In this document: positions 26,340-33,501 of the stretch, in pieces
Position numbering within the stretch: the stretch's first letter is position 1
How the letters are laid out: every line of letters starts with the position of its first letter
NCBI GenBank assembly: GCA_019090895.1
Contig: JAHRVB010000130.1
Coordinates: 1 to 35,316, forward strand
DNA from: Kangiellaceae bacterium
Lineage (GTDB): Bacteria > Pseudomonadota > Gammaproteobacteria > Enterobacterales > Kangiellaceae
Reading direction: 5' to 3'
Length of the DNA stretch: 35,316 nucleotides
Notes under the pieces: generated by a model
The model's database searches: none
What the model saw: the letters and a program-made list of their open reading frames with translations, nothing else
Told to the model about the DNA's origin: nothing
Translations under genes and position numbers: made by a program

Positions 26340-27011
26340 ATGTCTATTACCATCTATACTGTCAGTGGAGCCCCTAGGGGTTGGCGAGTACTCACTGGCC
26401 TTACAATTAAACAGTTAGATTTCACAGTGAAATACTTGGAAGTTTCCAAGAATGAACTTAAATCAGATGCTTTCCTTCAAGTCAATCCACGAGCGACCGT
26501 CCCAGTATTGCAATATGGCGACGTCACTTTAAGAGATTCATTTGCCATATTGGCTTGGCTTGACCGACAATTCCCTGCTCGCCCATTGTTTGGCAGGGAC
26601 AGTGAATCTGCCGCGCAAATCTGGCAGCTAGCAACCGAGTGCTCAGACTATCTTCGAGCTGCGACACATGAACTGTTAAGCCCAGTATTTTCGAACAAGT
26701 ACAACATTGAAAGCAACAACCCTCAAGACCAAGCACTTATCAACGCCGCTGAAACAGCCCATCAAGAGTGTAGATTCTTAGAAAAACAACTGGCCCACAC
26801 ATTATTCCTTACAAGTGATTTGGCAAGTGCGGCCGATGCTATCGTCTATCCAGAGATAAAACTAATCGAACGAGCAATCAATCAACATGCTCAAATTATG
26901 GACAAACTTAGGTTTACTCAATTGGTCAATCCTTACCCCCGTTTGGCCGAATGGCTAAATCGTATGAGCGAGCTTCCGGGAATGAAGCAAACACAACCTA
27001 TTCATTGGTAA
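26340..27011 (+). CDS. Glutathione S-transferase family protein
   Basis: The 223-residue product has the thioredoxin-like GST N-terminal domain (1-80; TVSGAPRGWRV start, PRATVPVLQ with the cis-Pro, and the DSFAILAWLDRQ segment with the glutathione-binding Ser) and an all-helical C-terminal domain. It should conjugate glutathione to electrophiles or act as a reductase or isomerase. The exact class is unclear. A strong Shine-Dalgarno (AAGGAAAG) precedes ATG 26340. It diverges from the HxlR gene by 136 bp and is followed 27 bp later by an SRPBCC gene, likely in the same transcript. Confidence 0.88.
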   Translation: MSITIYTVSGAPRGWRVLTGLTIKQLDFTVKYLEVSKNELKSDAFLQVNPRATVPVLQYGDVTLRDSFAILAWLDRQFPARPLFGRDSESAAQIWQLATECSDYLRAATHELLSPVFSNKYNIESNNPQDQALINAAETAHQECRFLEKQLAHTLFLTSDLASAADAIVYPEIKLIERAINQHAQIMDKLRFTQLVNPYPRLAEWLNRMSELPGMKQTQPIHW

Positions 27012-27038
27012 ACAATTAAGGACACTACAAAGGAAGCG

Positions 27039-27491
27039 ATGATGACAAATTACAAAAGAAGCATTTCAGTAAGCAACAATTCAAACAACACATACCAAGC
27101 GCTTACGCATGGTATTGAACATTGGTGGACAAAACCGGATTCTGCCATTAAAAAAGTAGGCGATAAGGCCAAGTTTTGCTTTCCACCCGGTCGATCCTAC
27201 TGGACTTTTGAAGCAGAAGAGCTGTTACAAGATAAGAAAGTGGTCTTAAAATGTGTCGATGCGTATCACCTGCATCAGGGGCAACCCAGCGCAATCGAAA
27301 CAGAATGGCTAGATTCAAGGCTAATTTGGAAATTAACCGAGGTCGAAGGTCAAACTACTGTTGAGTTTGAGCATGAAGGTCTAACTCAATCACTTTATTG
27401 TTACGATATCTGCGAAGACGGCTGGGACCATTTTTTCGTGCTAAGTCTTCAACAGTACCTGGATACAGGAAAGGGAATGCCACACACTTGA
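27039..27491 (+). CDS. SRPBCC/AHSA1-like lipid-binding-fold protein
   Basis: The 150-residue product matches the AHSA1-type START/SRPBCC fold, a hydrophobic-pocket domain common in small bacterial stress proteins. The pattern is a beta strand with YQALTH, then WWTK near residue 29, the FEAEELLQDKKVVLKC strand region, a charged TVEFEHEGL strand, and a C-terminal helix with GWDHFF. It is 27 bp downstream of the GST gene with a good AAGGA ribosome site, so it is probably co-transcribed. Ligand and activity cannot be told from sequence. Confidence 0.8.
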   Translation: MMTNYKRSISVSNNSNNTYQALTHGIEHWWTKPDSAIKKVGDKAKFCFPPGRSYWTFEAEELLQDKKVVLKCVDAYHLHQGQPSAIETEWLDSRLIWKLTEVEGQTTVEFEHEGLTQSLYCYDICEDGWDHFFVLSLQQYLDTGKGMPHT

Positions 27492-27596
27492 CTGGAAATA
27501 TAAATCGTTAATCGCTCCCAAATCTATCTTTTGGACGAATATAAAAAGAAAATTTCCGCTAGTTAGCAAAAATAACTCAGTTTTGGCGATAAACAC

Positions 27597-27630
27597 TTGA
27601 CGCTAATGAGAATGATTCCTATAATCATTA
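27597..27630 (+). promoter_or_regulatory. bfd promoter with overlapping Fur box
   Basis: TTGACG (27597-27602) and TATAAT (27620-27625) are separated by exactly 17 bp, a near-consensus sigma-70 promoter. GAGAATGATTCC followed by TATAATCATTA (27608-27630) fits a Fur box of GATAAT-type hexamers lying across the spacer and -10. This predicts repression in iron-replete cells and induction in iron limitation. Confidence 0.7.
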
Positions 27631-27656
27631 GTAGTAAATTTAAAGGTAGTAGAAGT

Positions 27657-27872
27657 ATGTATATCTGCATTTGTAATGCGATCACCGACAAGCAAATTTT
27701 AGCCGCTCAACAAGACGGTTGTCAGTCGATCGATGAAATCACACACACTCTCGGCGTTGGTAATTGTTGTGGCAATTGCTTAGATAAAGCTGAAGATTTA
27801 TTGATTGAAAATGCCGGTGTACAAAAATTCAATCCAGCGATGGCTAGCCAGCTTGCGTTTAGTGCAGGCTAA
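27657..27872 (+). CDS. bfd: Bacterioferritin-associated ferredoxin
   Basis: Bfd is a [2Fe-2S] protein that reduces ferric iron in bacterioferritin so iron can be released. The 71-residue product starts MYICICNAITD and has the four ligands as CxC near 4-6 and CxxC near 39-42 (GNCCGNCLDKA). ATG 27657 gives the normal start; the longer frame from 27597 would translate the promoter. No bacterioferritin gene is in the window. A strong intrinsic terminator follows. Confidence 0.93.
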   Translation: MYICICNAITDKQILAAQQDGCQSIDEITHTLGVGNCCGNCLDKAEDLLIENAGVQKFNPAMASQLAFSAG

Positions 27873-27900
27873 CCCGTTAGGATTTTGAGTTTTGCTGTCT

Positions 27901-27929
27901 AGCCCGGTTTGTTAACTGGGCTTTTTTTT
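27901..27929 (+). terminator. bfd intrinsic terminator
   Basis: AGCCCGGTT (27901-27909) pairs with AACTGGGCT (27914-27922, one G-U) around a 4-nt loop and runs straight into a T8 tract (27922-27929). It lies 29 bp after the bfd stop. Confidence 0.9.
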
Positions 27930-28005
27930 GTCGCTCGATCATCTAAGCCATCAAAAACGCACTGTCTTAATATCAATATTAATCAAGATTTCCCTCTCTC
28001 ATCAA

Positions 28006-28028
28006 TTGCGAATAGTTATCATTTGCAA
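28006..28028 (+). promoter_or_regulatory. Candidate Fur box upstream of small unknown gene
   Basis: TTGCGAATAGTTATCATTTGCAA is a 23-bp imperfect dyad whose inner part, read in two halves, AATAGTTATCATT, resembles the Fur consensus. It lies about 80 bp before the next gene's start. It is the second Fur-like site within 500 bp. Confidence 0.5.
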
Positions 28029-28110
28029 TAAGTCGAATATTCTAATAAACTTAACTAACGAATCAACAACACTGAGCTAAACCATCAGTTTAGACAAAGG
28101 ATAAATTGTG

Positions 28111-28374
28111 ATGAGTTATCGTATAGAAGCCTGTATCGAAAATGGAAAACCTTCGCTGAAAATATGGAATTCAAGCGATCAATCTTTGTGTTTATCCTGG
28201 CGTTATGGTGAAAACAATTCAGGTGAAACAGCACAATCGCAAAATGAAGTGCATCGATTGTTTCGCCAGTTACTTTTACTAACTCTAAAAGATGACGTCA
28301 GCAATGTCAGAGTGTTTCAACTCTCAAACGAAACTCTTCCAATTCACTCAGGTACTCATAGCGAAGGTAGATAA
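28111..28374 (+). CDS. Small protein, unknown, possibly Fur-regulated
   Basis: The product has 87 residues, predicted soluble, with no signal peptide or membrane segment. A short beta-rich start (YRIEACIENGKPSLKIW) is followed by a helix near 46-60 (HRLFRQLLLLTL) and a short tail. I do not recognise the family. AAAGG lies 7 nt before a GTG at 28108 and 10 nt before ATG 28111; either may start it. The candidate Fur box upstream and the position after bfd suggest iron-limited expression. It is not part of the bfd transcript because a strong terminator lies between. Confidence 0.6.
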   Translation: MSYRIEACIENGKPSLKIWNSSDQSLCLSWRYGENNSGETAQSQNEVHRLFRQLLLLTLKDDVSNVRVFQLSNETLPIHSGTHSEGR

Positions 28375-28421
28375 ACCACTTTATTAATGTGTATAGGTGT
28401 TAGTCCGTGGTTAAATAGAAT

Positions 28422-28918
28422 TTAATTATTCGGCGAGTTAAGTACTTTTTGCCAGTAACCAACGTCTAACCATTGGTCAAATTTAAATCCTATTTGATTG
28501 AAATGAGCCACTTGCGTCATTCCGAGTTTCTCATGCAATGCGATGCTTGCTTCATTGGGCAATGTAATTCCGCCAATCGCTAAGTGCACATTCATTTCCT
28601 CAAGCTTGTTAAATAATTTATTGTATAATTTAGTTCCCCAGCCTTTCTTTTTGCTTCCAGGGTCGAGGTAAACGGTGGTCTCAACCGAAAAACGATAAGC
28701 CGCACGCTCTTTCCATTTTGTCCCATAGGCATATCCCACCACTTGCTCGTTTTCCGTAGCAACAACCCAAGGCAACTCACTAGATGACACGGTTTCAATT
28801 CGCTGACTCATATCCTTAATAGTGATGGGGTCTAATTCGAAAGTCACAACACTATTTAATACGTAGTGATTGTAAATATTTACAATCGCACTAGCGTCGG
28901 AAGGTAAAACGTCTCTAA

Positions 28919-28922
<4 letters not shown>
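28422..28922 (-). CDS. GNAT N-acetyltransferase, Pat/Bar-like
   Basis: The 166-residue product begins MIRDVLPSDASAIVNIYN and has the NSVVTFELDP segment, a layout typical of the phosphinothricin acetyltransferase-like branch. The acetyl-CoA-binding motif is degraded but present (VETTVYLDPGSKKKGWGTKLYN near 84-105), followed by GGITLPNEASIALHEKLG. Such enzymes acetylate amino acids or related compounds such as methionine sulfoximine; the substrate here is unknown. The gene is preceded by a GTGAAA repeat and a possible leader frame whose TGA overlaps this ATG. Confidence 0.88.
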
Positions 28923-29019
<97 letters not shown>

Positions 29020-29023
<4 letters not shown>

Positions 29024-29292
29024 TTTGGTGCCAAGCCCATATCATCCAGCCTTATCAGAATTTCTTCTTTTCGGGTTCTCGCTACTTCCTGCCAATGCAA
29101 GTTCTCTTGTGCGCCGATGATAGCGTAGATAGAATTTAATCCAGTACCTTTCACTTCACGCTTAAGTGCTGCGTACAATGCAAATGGCTCCGATGACATA
29201 AAATCATCCACTGAATTAACATTAACTTTAGCCAGTATTTCTTCACTCTTGGGACCGAAACCTTTTAGATCTCTTAATTGCTTTTCTTTCAC
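29020..29292 (-). CDS. Stand-alone TfoX C-terminal-domain protein
   Basis: The 90-residue product is a TfoX_C (helix-hairpin-helix-like) domain only: LRDLKGFGPKSEEILAKVNV at the start, FALYAALKREV, then YAIIGAQENLHWQEV. In TfoX/Sxy competence regulators this domain follows an N-terminal domain that is absent here. Its function alone is not known to me. It starts at GTG 29292 with a weak CGGA upstream. Its TGA overlaps the GTG of the possible leader frame. Confidence 0.8.
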
Positions 29293-29397
29293 TTATTATC
29301 CGAACTTTATTTTATTTGATACAAAATGAAAGTAATATCGAGCAATATTATCACGCATCTACACGCTTAGTCCTGAACTCGACACCTGCTTTTAATA

Positions 29398-29823
29398 TCA
29401 GCCTTCTAGTACTTTTCTTTTAATACTAGAACGAACACTATGACTATAAAGGAAACTAGAAGTTAGCCAACTAAAATAGGAAAATACTGATATTCCAACA
29501 AGATCAGCTAGAATATCTAACCAATCCAATGAGCGAGTCGCGAAGAAATGTTGACTGACTTCTTCAACGAGCGCAAAAATTAGAACGGCTAAGGTACCGT
29601 AATAAATGTCGAATTTTATTAACTGTAAAGTCTTAAACTTAGAAGCGAAATTAAACAAATAAGTAAGTAATCCAAATAATCCGAAGTGACCGAGTTTGTC
29701 TCCATAAGGCATTGAACCAACTAATTCGAAAAACACGCTGCTTCCGCCAGTATTGGCTAGGTAGATAATCCATAAGATGAAAATAAAGAAAGATAACGCA
29801 ATAATAGCGAGTATTTTATACAT
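29398..29823 (-). CDS. VanZ-family membrane protein
   Basis: The 141-residue protein has about four transmembrane segments and the VanZ hallmarks: GDKLGHFGLFGLL near 41-53 and EEVSQHFFATRSLDWLDILADLVG near 87-110. VanZ-like proteins are linked to cell-envelope traits, such as teicoplanin resistance in enterococci, by unknown mechanism. The start codon overlaps the stop of the M23 peptidase by one base (TAATG), so the pair is translationally coupled. Confidence 0.87.
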   Translation of the reverse strand: MYKILAIIALSFFIFILWIIYLANTGGSSVFFELVGSMPYGDKLGHFGLFGLLTYLFNFASKFKTLQLIKFDIYYGTLAVLIFALVEEVSQHFFATRSLDWLDILADLVGISVFSYFSWLTSSFLYSHSVRSSIKRKVLEG

Positions 29824-30392
29824 TATATCGAGTCTTCCGTAAGCTTTTCATGGGGGTCCAGAAAGAACATCTTCATCCATCCTTGAGTTGTTCGGTCCAC
29901 ACGCCAAAAATAGGGTAGCAGCGTTGTAATGGAATAGTGCAAATGAGCTTGCTTACCTTTTGCATTGCCACTGTCACCGACGGTTCCAATGGAGTCGCTT
30001 GCACTCACCAGTGAAAACCCGCTAGTTGAAATAGTTTCCAGATGTGCATAATAATGAACGCGCCATTTCGGTCCCAAAATCACAACAACCTTGCCACCAA
30101 GATTTAAATCGCCGGTGAATAAAACCAGCCCTTTACTGGCAGATAAAAGAGGTGTGTGTTTGGATGCAAAAATATCAATGCCTTTATGAACACCGGATTT
30201 GCCCCATGGGGCGTACCAAAATGATTGATGATTCCAATCTGACTTCGTTGCATCTTTCACTGGAATTATCAAAGATTCAGGAATGAGCAGCCCGGCGGTA
30301 ATAATCAGCAATAGCACAAATAGCATATGACGCTTATTAAAAGCCCGTGTTTGCATTTTAATATATTCTAATTCAGACTGAGGGTTGTTCAT
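29823..30392 (-). CDS. Small membrane-anchored M23 peptidase
   Basis: The 189-residue protein has one transmembrane segment (about 21-41) and a short LytM/M23 domain. HKGIDIFA (with the first zinc His and Asp), WRVHYAHLETI and KQAHLHYSIT (the HxH pair) match the catalytic motifs, so zinc binding is probably intact. It is expected to cut peptidoglycan in the periplasm. It is shorter than typical MepM proteins and lacks an OapA/LysM region. It is translationally coupled to the VanZ gene. Confidence 0.85.
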   Translation of the reverse strand: MNNPQSELEYIKMQTRAFNKRHMLFVLLLIITAGLLIPESLIIPVKDATKSDWNHQSFWYAPWGKSGVHKGIDIFASKHTPLLSASKGLVLFTGDLNLGGKVVVILGPKWRVHYYAHLETISTSGFSLVSASDSIGTVGDSGNAKGKQAHLHYSITTLLPYFWRVDRTTQGWMKMFFLDPHEKLTEDSI

Positions 30393-30603
30393 TAGTTAAA
30401 AACTACCTTAAACGTGCAGCGAGTTAATCTTGAAAGTACAATGTCACATTAAGAAGCTCAGTAGACGCTCAACCGTAAACTCTAACAGACTCAATTATAC
30501 TGATCAACTAGGCGCTAACCGGGTTAAAAAATGTTGAATTATGGTTATTGAGGAACGTTGTATGGAGGTAAAACGAATCGTCCTACTGCATTTGTACTTT
30601 CGA

Positions 30604-30933
30604 TTAAGTTCGCAAAGTATAAACAAATGCACCTGTGAACCGGCCGTCTATTAGCGCAACCGAAGTTAGCACTCGAGCGTAAGCCTCACCCTCAAATTGG
30701 TCCAATTCTTCCCAGTGAGCAGACAGATTTTCTGAACTGAAAACAAACCCTTTAATTTCATAGCCTGTGGGTTCCAGTATGATGCCCGGAAACCCCATTT
30801 CGGCCCCCCACCCTTCTTCTTTTAAAACTCCTCGTACCGAGGCGTCCTGCCAAGAACCACCAATAGCTTTGAGTATATGTTCGTTAGGACGGCCAGGACC
30901 AAGCGTTCCATAGACAAAAAGATTTTCCAGCAT
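30604..30933 (-). CDS. Gamma-glutamylcyclotransferase-like protein
   Basis: The 109-residue product has the GGCT/AIG2 fold signatures: FVYGTLGPGRPNEHIL at the start and the acidic LDQFEGEAYARV near 78-89, which contains the catalytic-type Glu. Family enzymes turn gamma-glutamyl compounds into 5-oxoproline; in bacteria the real substrate is often unknown. It stands alone, with 84 bp to the next upstream gene and 211 bp downstream. Confidence 0.85.
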   Translation of the reverse strand: MLENLFVYGTLGPGRPNEHILKAIGGSWQDASVRGVLKEEGWGAEMGFPGIILEPTGYEIKGFVFSSENLSAHWEELDQFEGEAYARVLTSVALIDGRFTGAFVYTLRT

Positions 30934-31017
30934 ATTAAAATTCCGAGTGGTAAAGAAAACAAGCGATTAGTGCTAGATTATACACCCTTATATTGCTTTA
31001 CGAGACTTGTCATTCGG

Positions 31018-31887
31018 CTACATAGCCGTCGGTGTTAAGGCTATTGTCTGATCCGAAAAATTAATCTCTACAATGAATTTGTAAAAGAAATCACCACCCA
31101 GCAGACCATCCTTTTTAAATCGTTGGTTTATTGGGTAAAGCAACAGATTAGACTCAAAACCGTGGCCAGCAATTCTTAATTCAGAGTCAAATAGTTTACA
31201 CTTCATATCAGGCCCAAGGTCAGTTTCACATGATTTTACCTTGTCCTTAGGACTAACATTATTGGTGACTATAATCGAACTCGATGCACCAGTATCTAGA
31301 ACCATACTGTAAGTTTTATGCTCGGACTTCATATCAACACTGATGCCTTCCGAACTGGTGGTATACGCCTTAAAGAACGCGTTATTAGCTAAATCGAGAG
31401 ACTCTTGAATGATTACAAAGTTGTCGACATAATTGATCGTCAGCTTTTTATCCTTAAAAAAACCCAACCCTACCACTATCTGTTCTTTATCATCATTGAT
31501 AGTATCTTCACCAATTGACGCAGCCCATGGTGTTAGTTCCAGACCAGAAAGGTCACTAAGAGACAGGCAGCTAACTTTTAAAGTGTCAATCACAAACTCT
31601 CTAGACTCTGACACCTCACCTGATATATTAGCGCTTTTAACCGTTTCACCGGTGTACTTCAACGTTGACATTTTATTGGCTTCTACCAAAGGTAAATGAA
31701 TACCATATTTGGTGCCGAGATCGAGTAAAGCTTGGTGTTCTTTACCATTGATATTTATCTTGATGGTTGGCAAGCCGTATGAATCAAACACGATTGGAAT
31801 CTCGATTTTGCTGCAATTTGATTCAGATGCGAATGAATTGATTGAGATGGAGAAAGTAAGCAATAAAAAAAACAGTCGAATTGACAT
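31018..31887 (-). CDS. Exported two-lobed retropepsin-like protein
   Basis: The 289-residue product has a signal peptide (likely cut after SFA near residue 20) and two retropepsin-like lobes. The first has LLDLGTKYG, a degenerate Asp-Leu-Gly; the second has MVLDTGASSSII, an intact Asp-Thr-Gly, with LLGGDFF near the end. Pepsin-like activity needs two Asp, which could come from the two lobes or from a dimer. The start is set at ATG 31887 because GAGGAA lies 7 nt upstream and the signal peptide begins there; the frame from 31956 adds a basic N-terminus. It is 171 bp after the histidine kinase stop. Confidence 0.8.
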   Translation of the reverse strand: MSIRLFFLLLTFSISINSFASESNCSKIEIPIVFDSYGLPTIKININGKEHQALLDLGTKYGIHLPLVEANKMSTLKYTGETVKSANISGEVSESREFVIDTLKVSCLSLSDLSGLELTPWAASIGEDTINDDKEQIVVGLGFFKDKKLTINYVDNFVIIQESLDLANNAFFKAYTTSSEGISVDMKSEHKTYSMVLDTGASSSIIVTNNVSPKDKVKSCETDLGPDMKCKLFDSELRIAGHGFESNLLLYPINQRFKKDGLLGGDFFYKFIVEINFSDQTIALTPTAM

Positions 31888-31985
31888 TAATATTCCTCGA
31901 AGTCTAGATGCAAGTTTAGCACCGAGCCTATAGGTAGTATGAAAGAATAACGGCAAAATTCGTTTTGCAAGTTGGTATTAGACTA

Positions 31986-32047
31986 CGTTTCTTTATTTAG
32001 TTCAAAATTACTTGAACGTGCTATCGAGAGCGACTTTCAAAGAAACG
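31986..32047. repeat. Three-way-junction-like inverted repeat
   Basis: CGTTTCTTT (31986-31994) pairs with AAAGAAACG (32039-32047). Inside are a hairpin GTTCAA/TTGAAC (32000-32017) and a smaller GCT/AGC hairpin around 32020-32031. It begins 12 nt after the histidine kinase stop (minus strand). No T-run follows, so a standard terminator is unlikely. Confidence 0.4.
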
Positions 32048-32058
32048 AATTAGTGAGT

Positions 32059-33498
32059 TCATCTAACACGAGGTAACGTAAGCGTTACCTTTGCTCCTCG
32101 AGTATTTTCTCGGTTAGTTAGAAACATGGTACCGTTATGATTATTGATTATCTGTTGGCAGAGCGTTAAGCCAATACCACTTCCCGATTTCTTAGTGGTA
32201 TAAAAAGGTACAAATAAATTTTTCGGATTTGCGATTCCGCAGCCATTATCTTTTATTATGATCACTAGATTATTATCGTCGTGCTCAATACCTATTTCAA
32301 CTAGTTTGGTTTCGGTTGCTTTTCGTTTGAGTTCTTTTGTTTCGATTTTTTGGGGTTCGAGCAACATTGACTCGACCGATTCCATGGCCTCACGAGCATT
32401 CTTAAATAAATTAATAAACACCTGCTCTAACTGTTGAGAGTCGGCAAGTATTGGGTAATTAAACTCGTCATTGTGAACGAGCTTATGTTCGAAACGACAA
32501 TCGCCGAAGAGCTTGGTTAACTGGAGCAGTTTATCACGCCAAAAATAGTCTTGTTTGTTCGCCTTTGGTAAATGCGAGAGTTGGCTATAGCTTGTGACAA
32601 ATTCGTTTAATGATTCTGCTCGTTCGTTAATAATCGCAAGTCCATCACGAAATTTATCAAGGTCGGTCACTTGTTTTTCTTTATTGATTTTCCTCAACAT
32701 GGTGTTACTAAAAGTCGCTATGGGCGTTAGCGAGTTATTTAACTCATGGCTTAACACTCGCAACAAGTTCTGCCAGGATTCCCTTTCCTTTTCTCTTAAC
32801 ATCTTGTCTGCCTTAGTAAGAAGATAAAGATGATGCTTGGTATTGTTGTTGTAAAACTGATCTTTGAATAAAAAATATTCCCCTGACAGCTTTTCCTGAG
32901 TCAGCCGTACCACTGTTGACTCTTCGCAGTTAATTAACTGCTGCATACCGATATCTTGCAAACTGTAGCCGACTGACAAGTCGTTATCAAAACCAATGCT
33001 TTTTCTAGCGGCTTCGTTGATCATTGCTAATTGACCATCACCATCGACGGCAAACACTAAGGCATCCATCTGCTGCATAATTTTGTCGAGCAGCAACTGA
33101 CTCTCTTCTGCCTTTAACTTATGGGTATGCAGATTGTCAGATAGCTGATTAATAAGATTGAGAAGCTCTTGAAAAGCAGGGTTCGACTGCTGTCTTCCGC
33201 GTAAAGTGTAATCACCATCAATCATCGCCTCAACCAGGTTGGAAAGTGTTTGGATTTGAAAGTTGGCTCTATTTTTTCCGGTAATAGCGGCGTAAGCAAT
33301 TAGTAGTAAGAAGATGATGGCGAAAAAACTAATAAGGTAATAAGAGGCACCAGCGATTCGGAGTGATACCAAACCCAAAATTAAACAAGGTAGACTGGCT
33401 ATTAAGACTAATCCAGCCTGCTCGTTGGCATGATCTCGAAACGGACTAAGCCGTCTTATAAATTGGGTGATTTTGGTATACAGGCTACTTTCAGACAT
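32059..33498 (-). CDS. Sensor histidine kinase (NtrY/NtrB-like)
   Basis: The 479-residue inner-membrane protein has two transmembrane segments (about 28-45 and 53-72) with almost no periplasmic loop between them, a linker, a PAS-like region (about 135-230), a HisKA domain with SHELNNSLTP (phospho-His H251), and an HATPase domain with LFKNAREAME, DNGCGIAN and GSGIGLTLCQQII. It likely phosphorylates the sigma-54 activator encoded 3 bp upstream. The lack of a periplasmic loop suggests sensing in the membrane or cytoplasm. Confidence 0.93.
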   Translation of the reverse strand: MSESSLYTKITQFIRRLSPFRDHANEQAGLVLIASLPCLILGLVSLRIAGASYYLISFFAIIFLLLIAYAAITGKNRANFQIQTLSNLVEAMIDGDYTLRGRQQSNPAFQELLNLINQLSDNLHTHKLKAEESQLLLDKIMQQMDALVFAVDGDGQLAMINEAARKSIGFDNDLSVGYSLQDIGMQQLINCEESTVVRLTQEKLSGEYFLFKDQFYNNNTKHHLYLLTKADKMLREKERESWQNLLRVLSHELNNSLTPIATFSNTMLRKINKEKQVTDLDKFRDGLAIINERAESLNEFVTSYSQLSHLPKANKQDYFWRDKLLQLTKLFGDCRFEHKLVHNDEFNYPILADSQQLEQVFINLFKNAREAMESVESMLLEPQKIETKELKRKATETKLVEIGIEHDDNNLVIIIKDNGCGIANPKNLFVPFYTTKKSGSGIGLTLCQQIINNHNGTMFLTNRENTRGAKVTLTLPRVR

Positions 33499-33501
33499 GT
33501 T

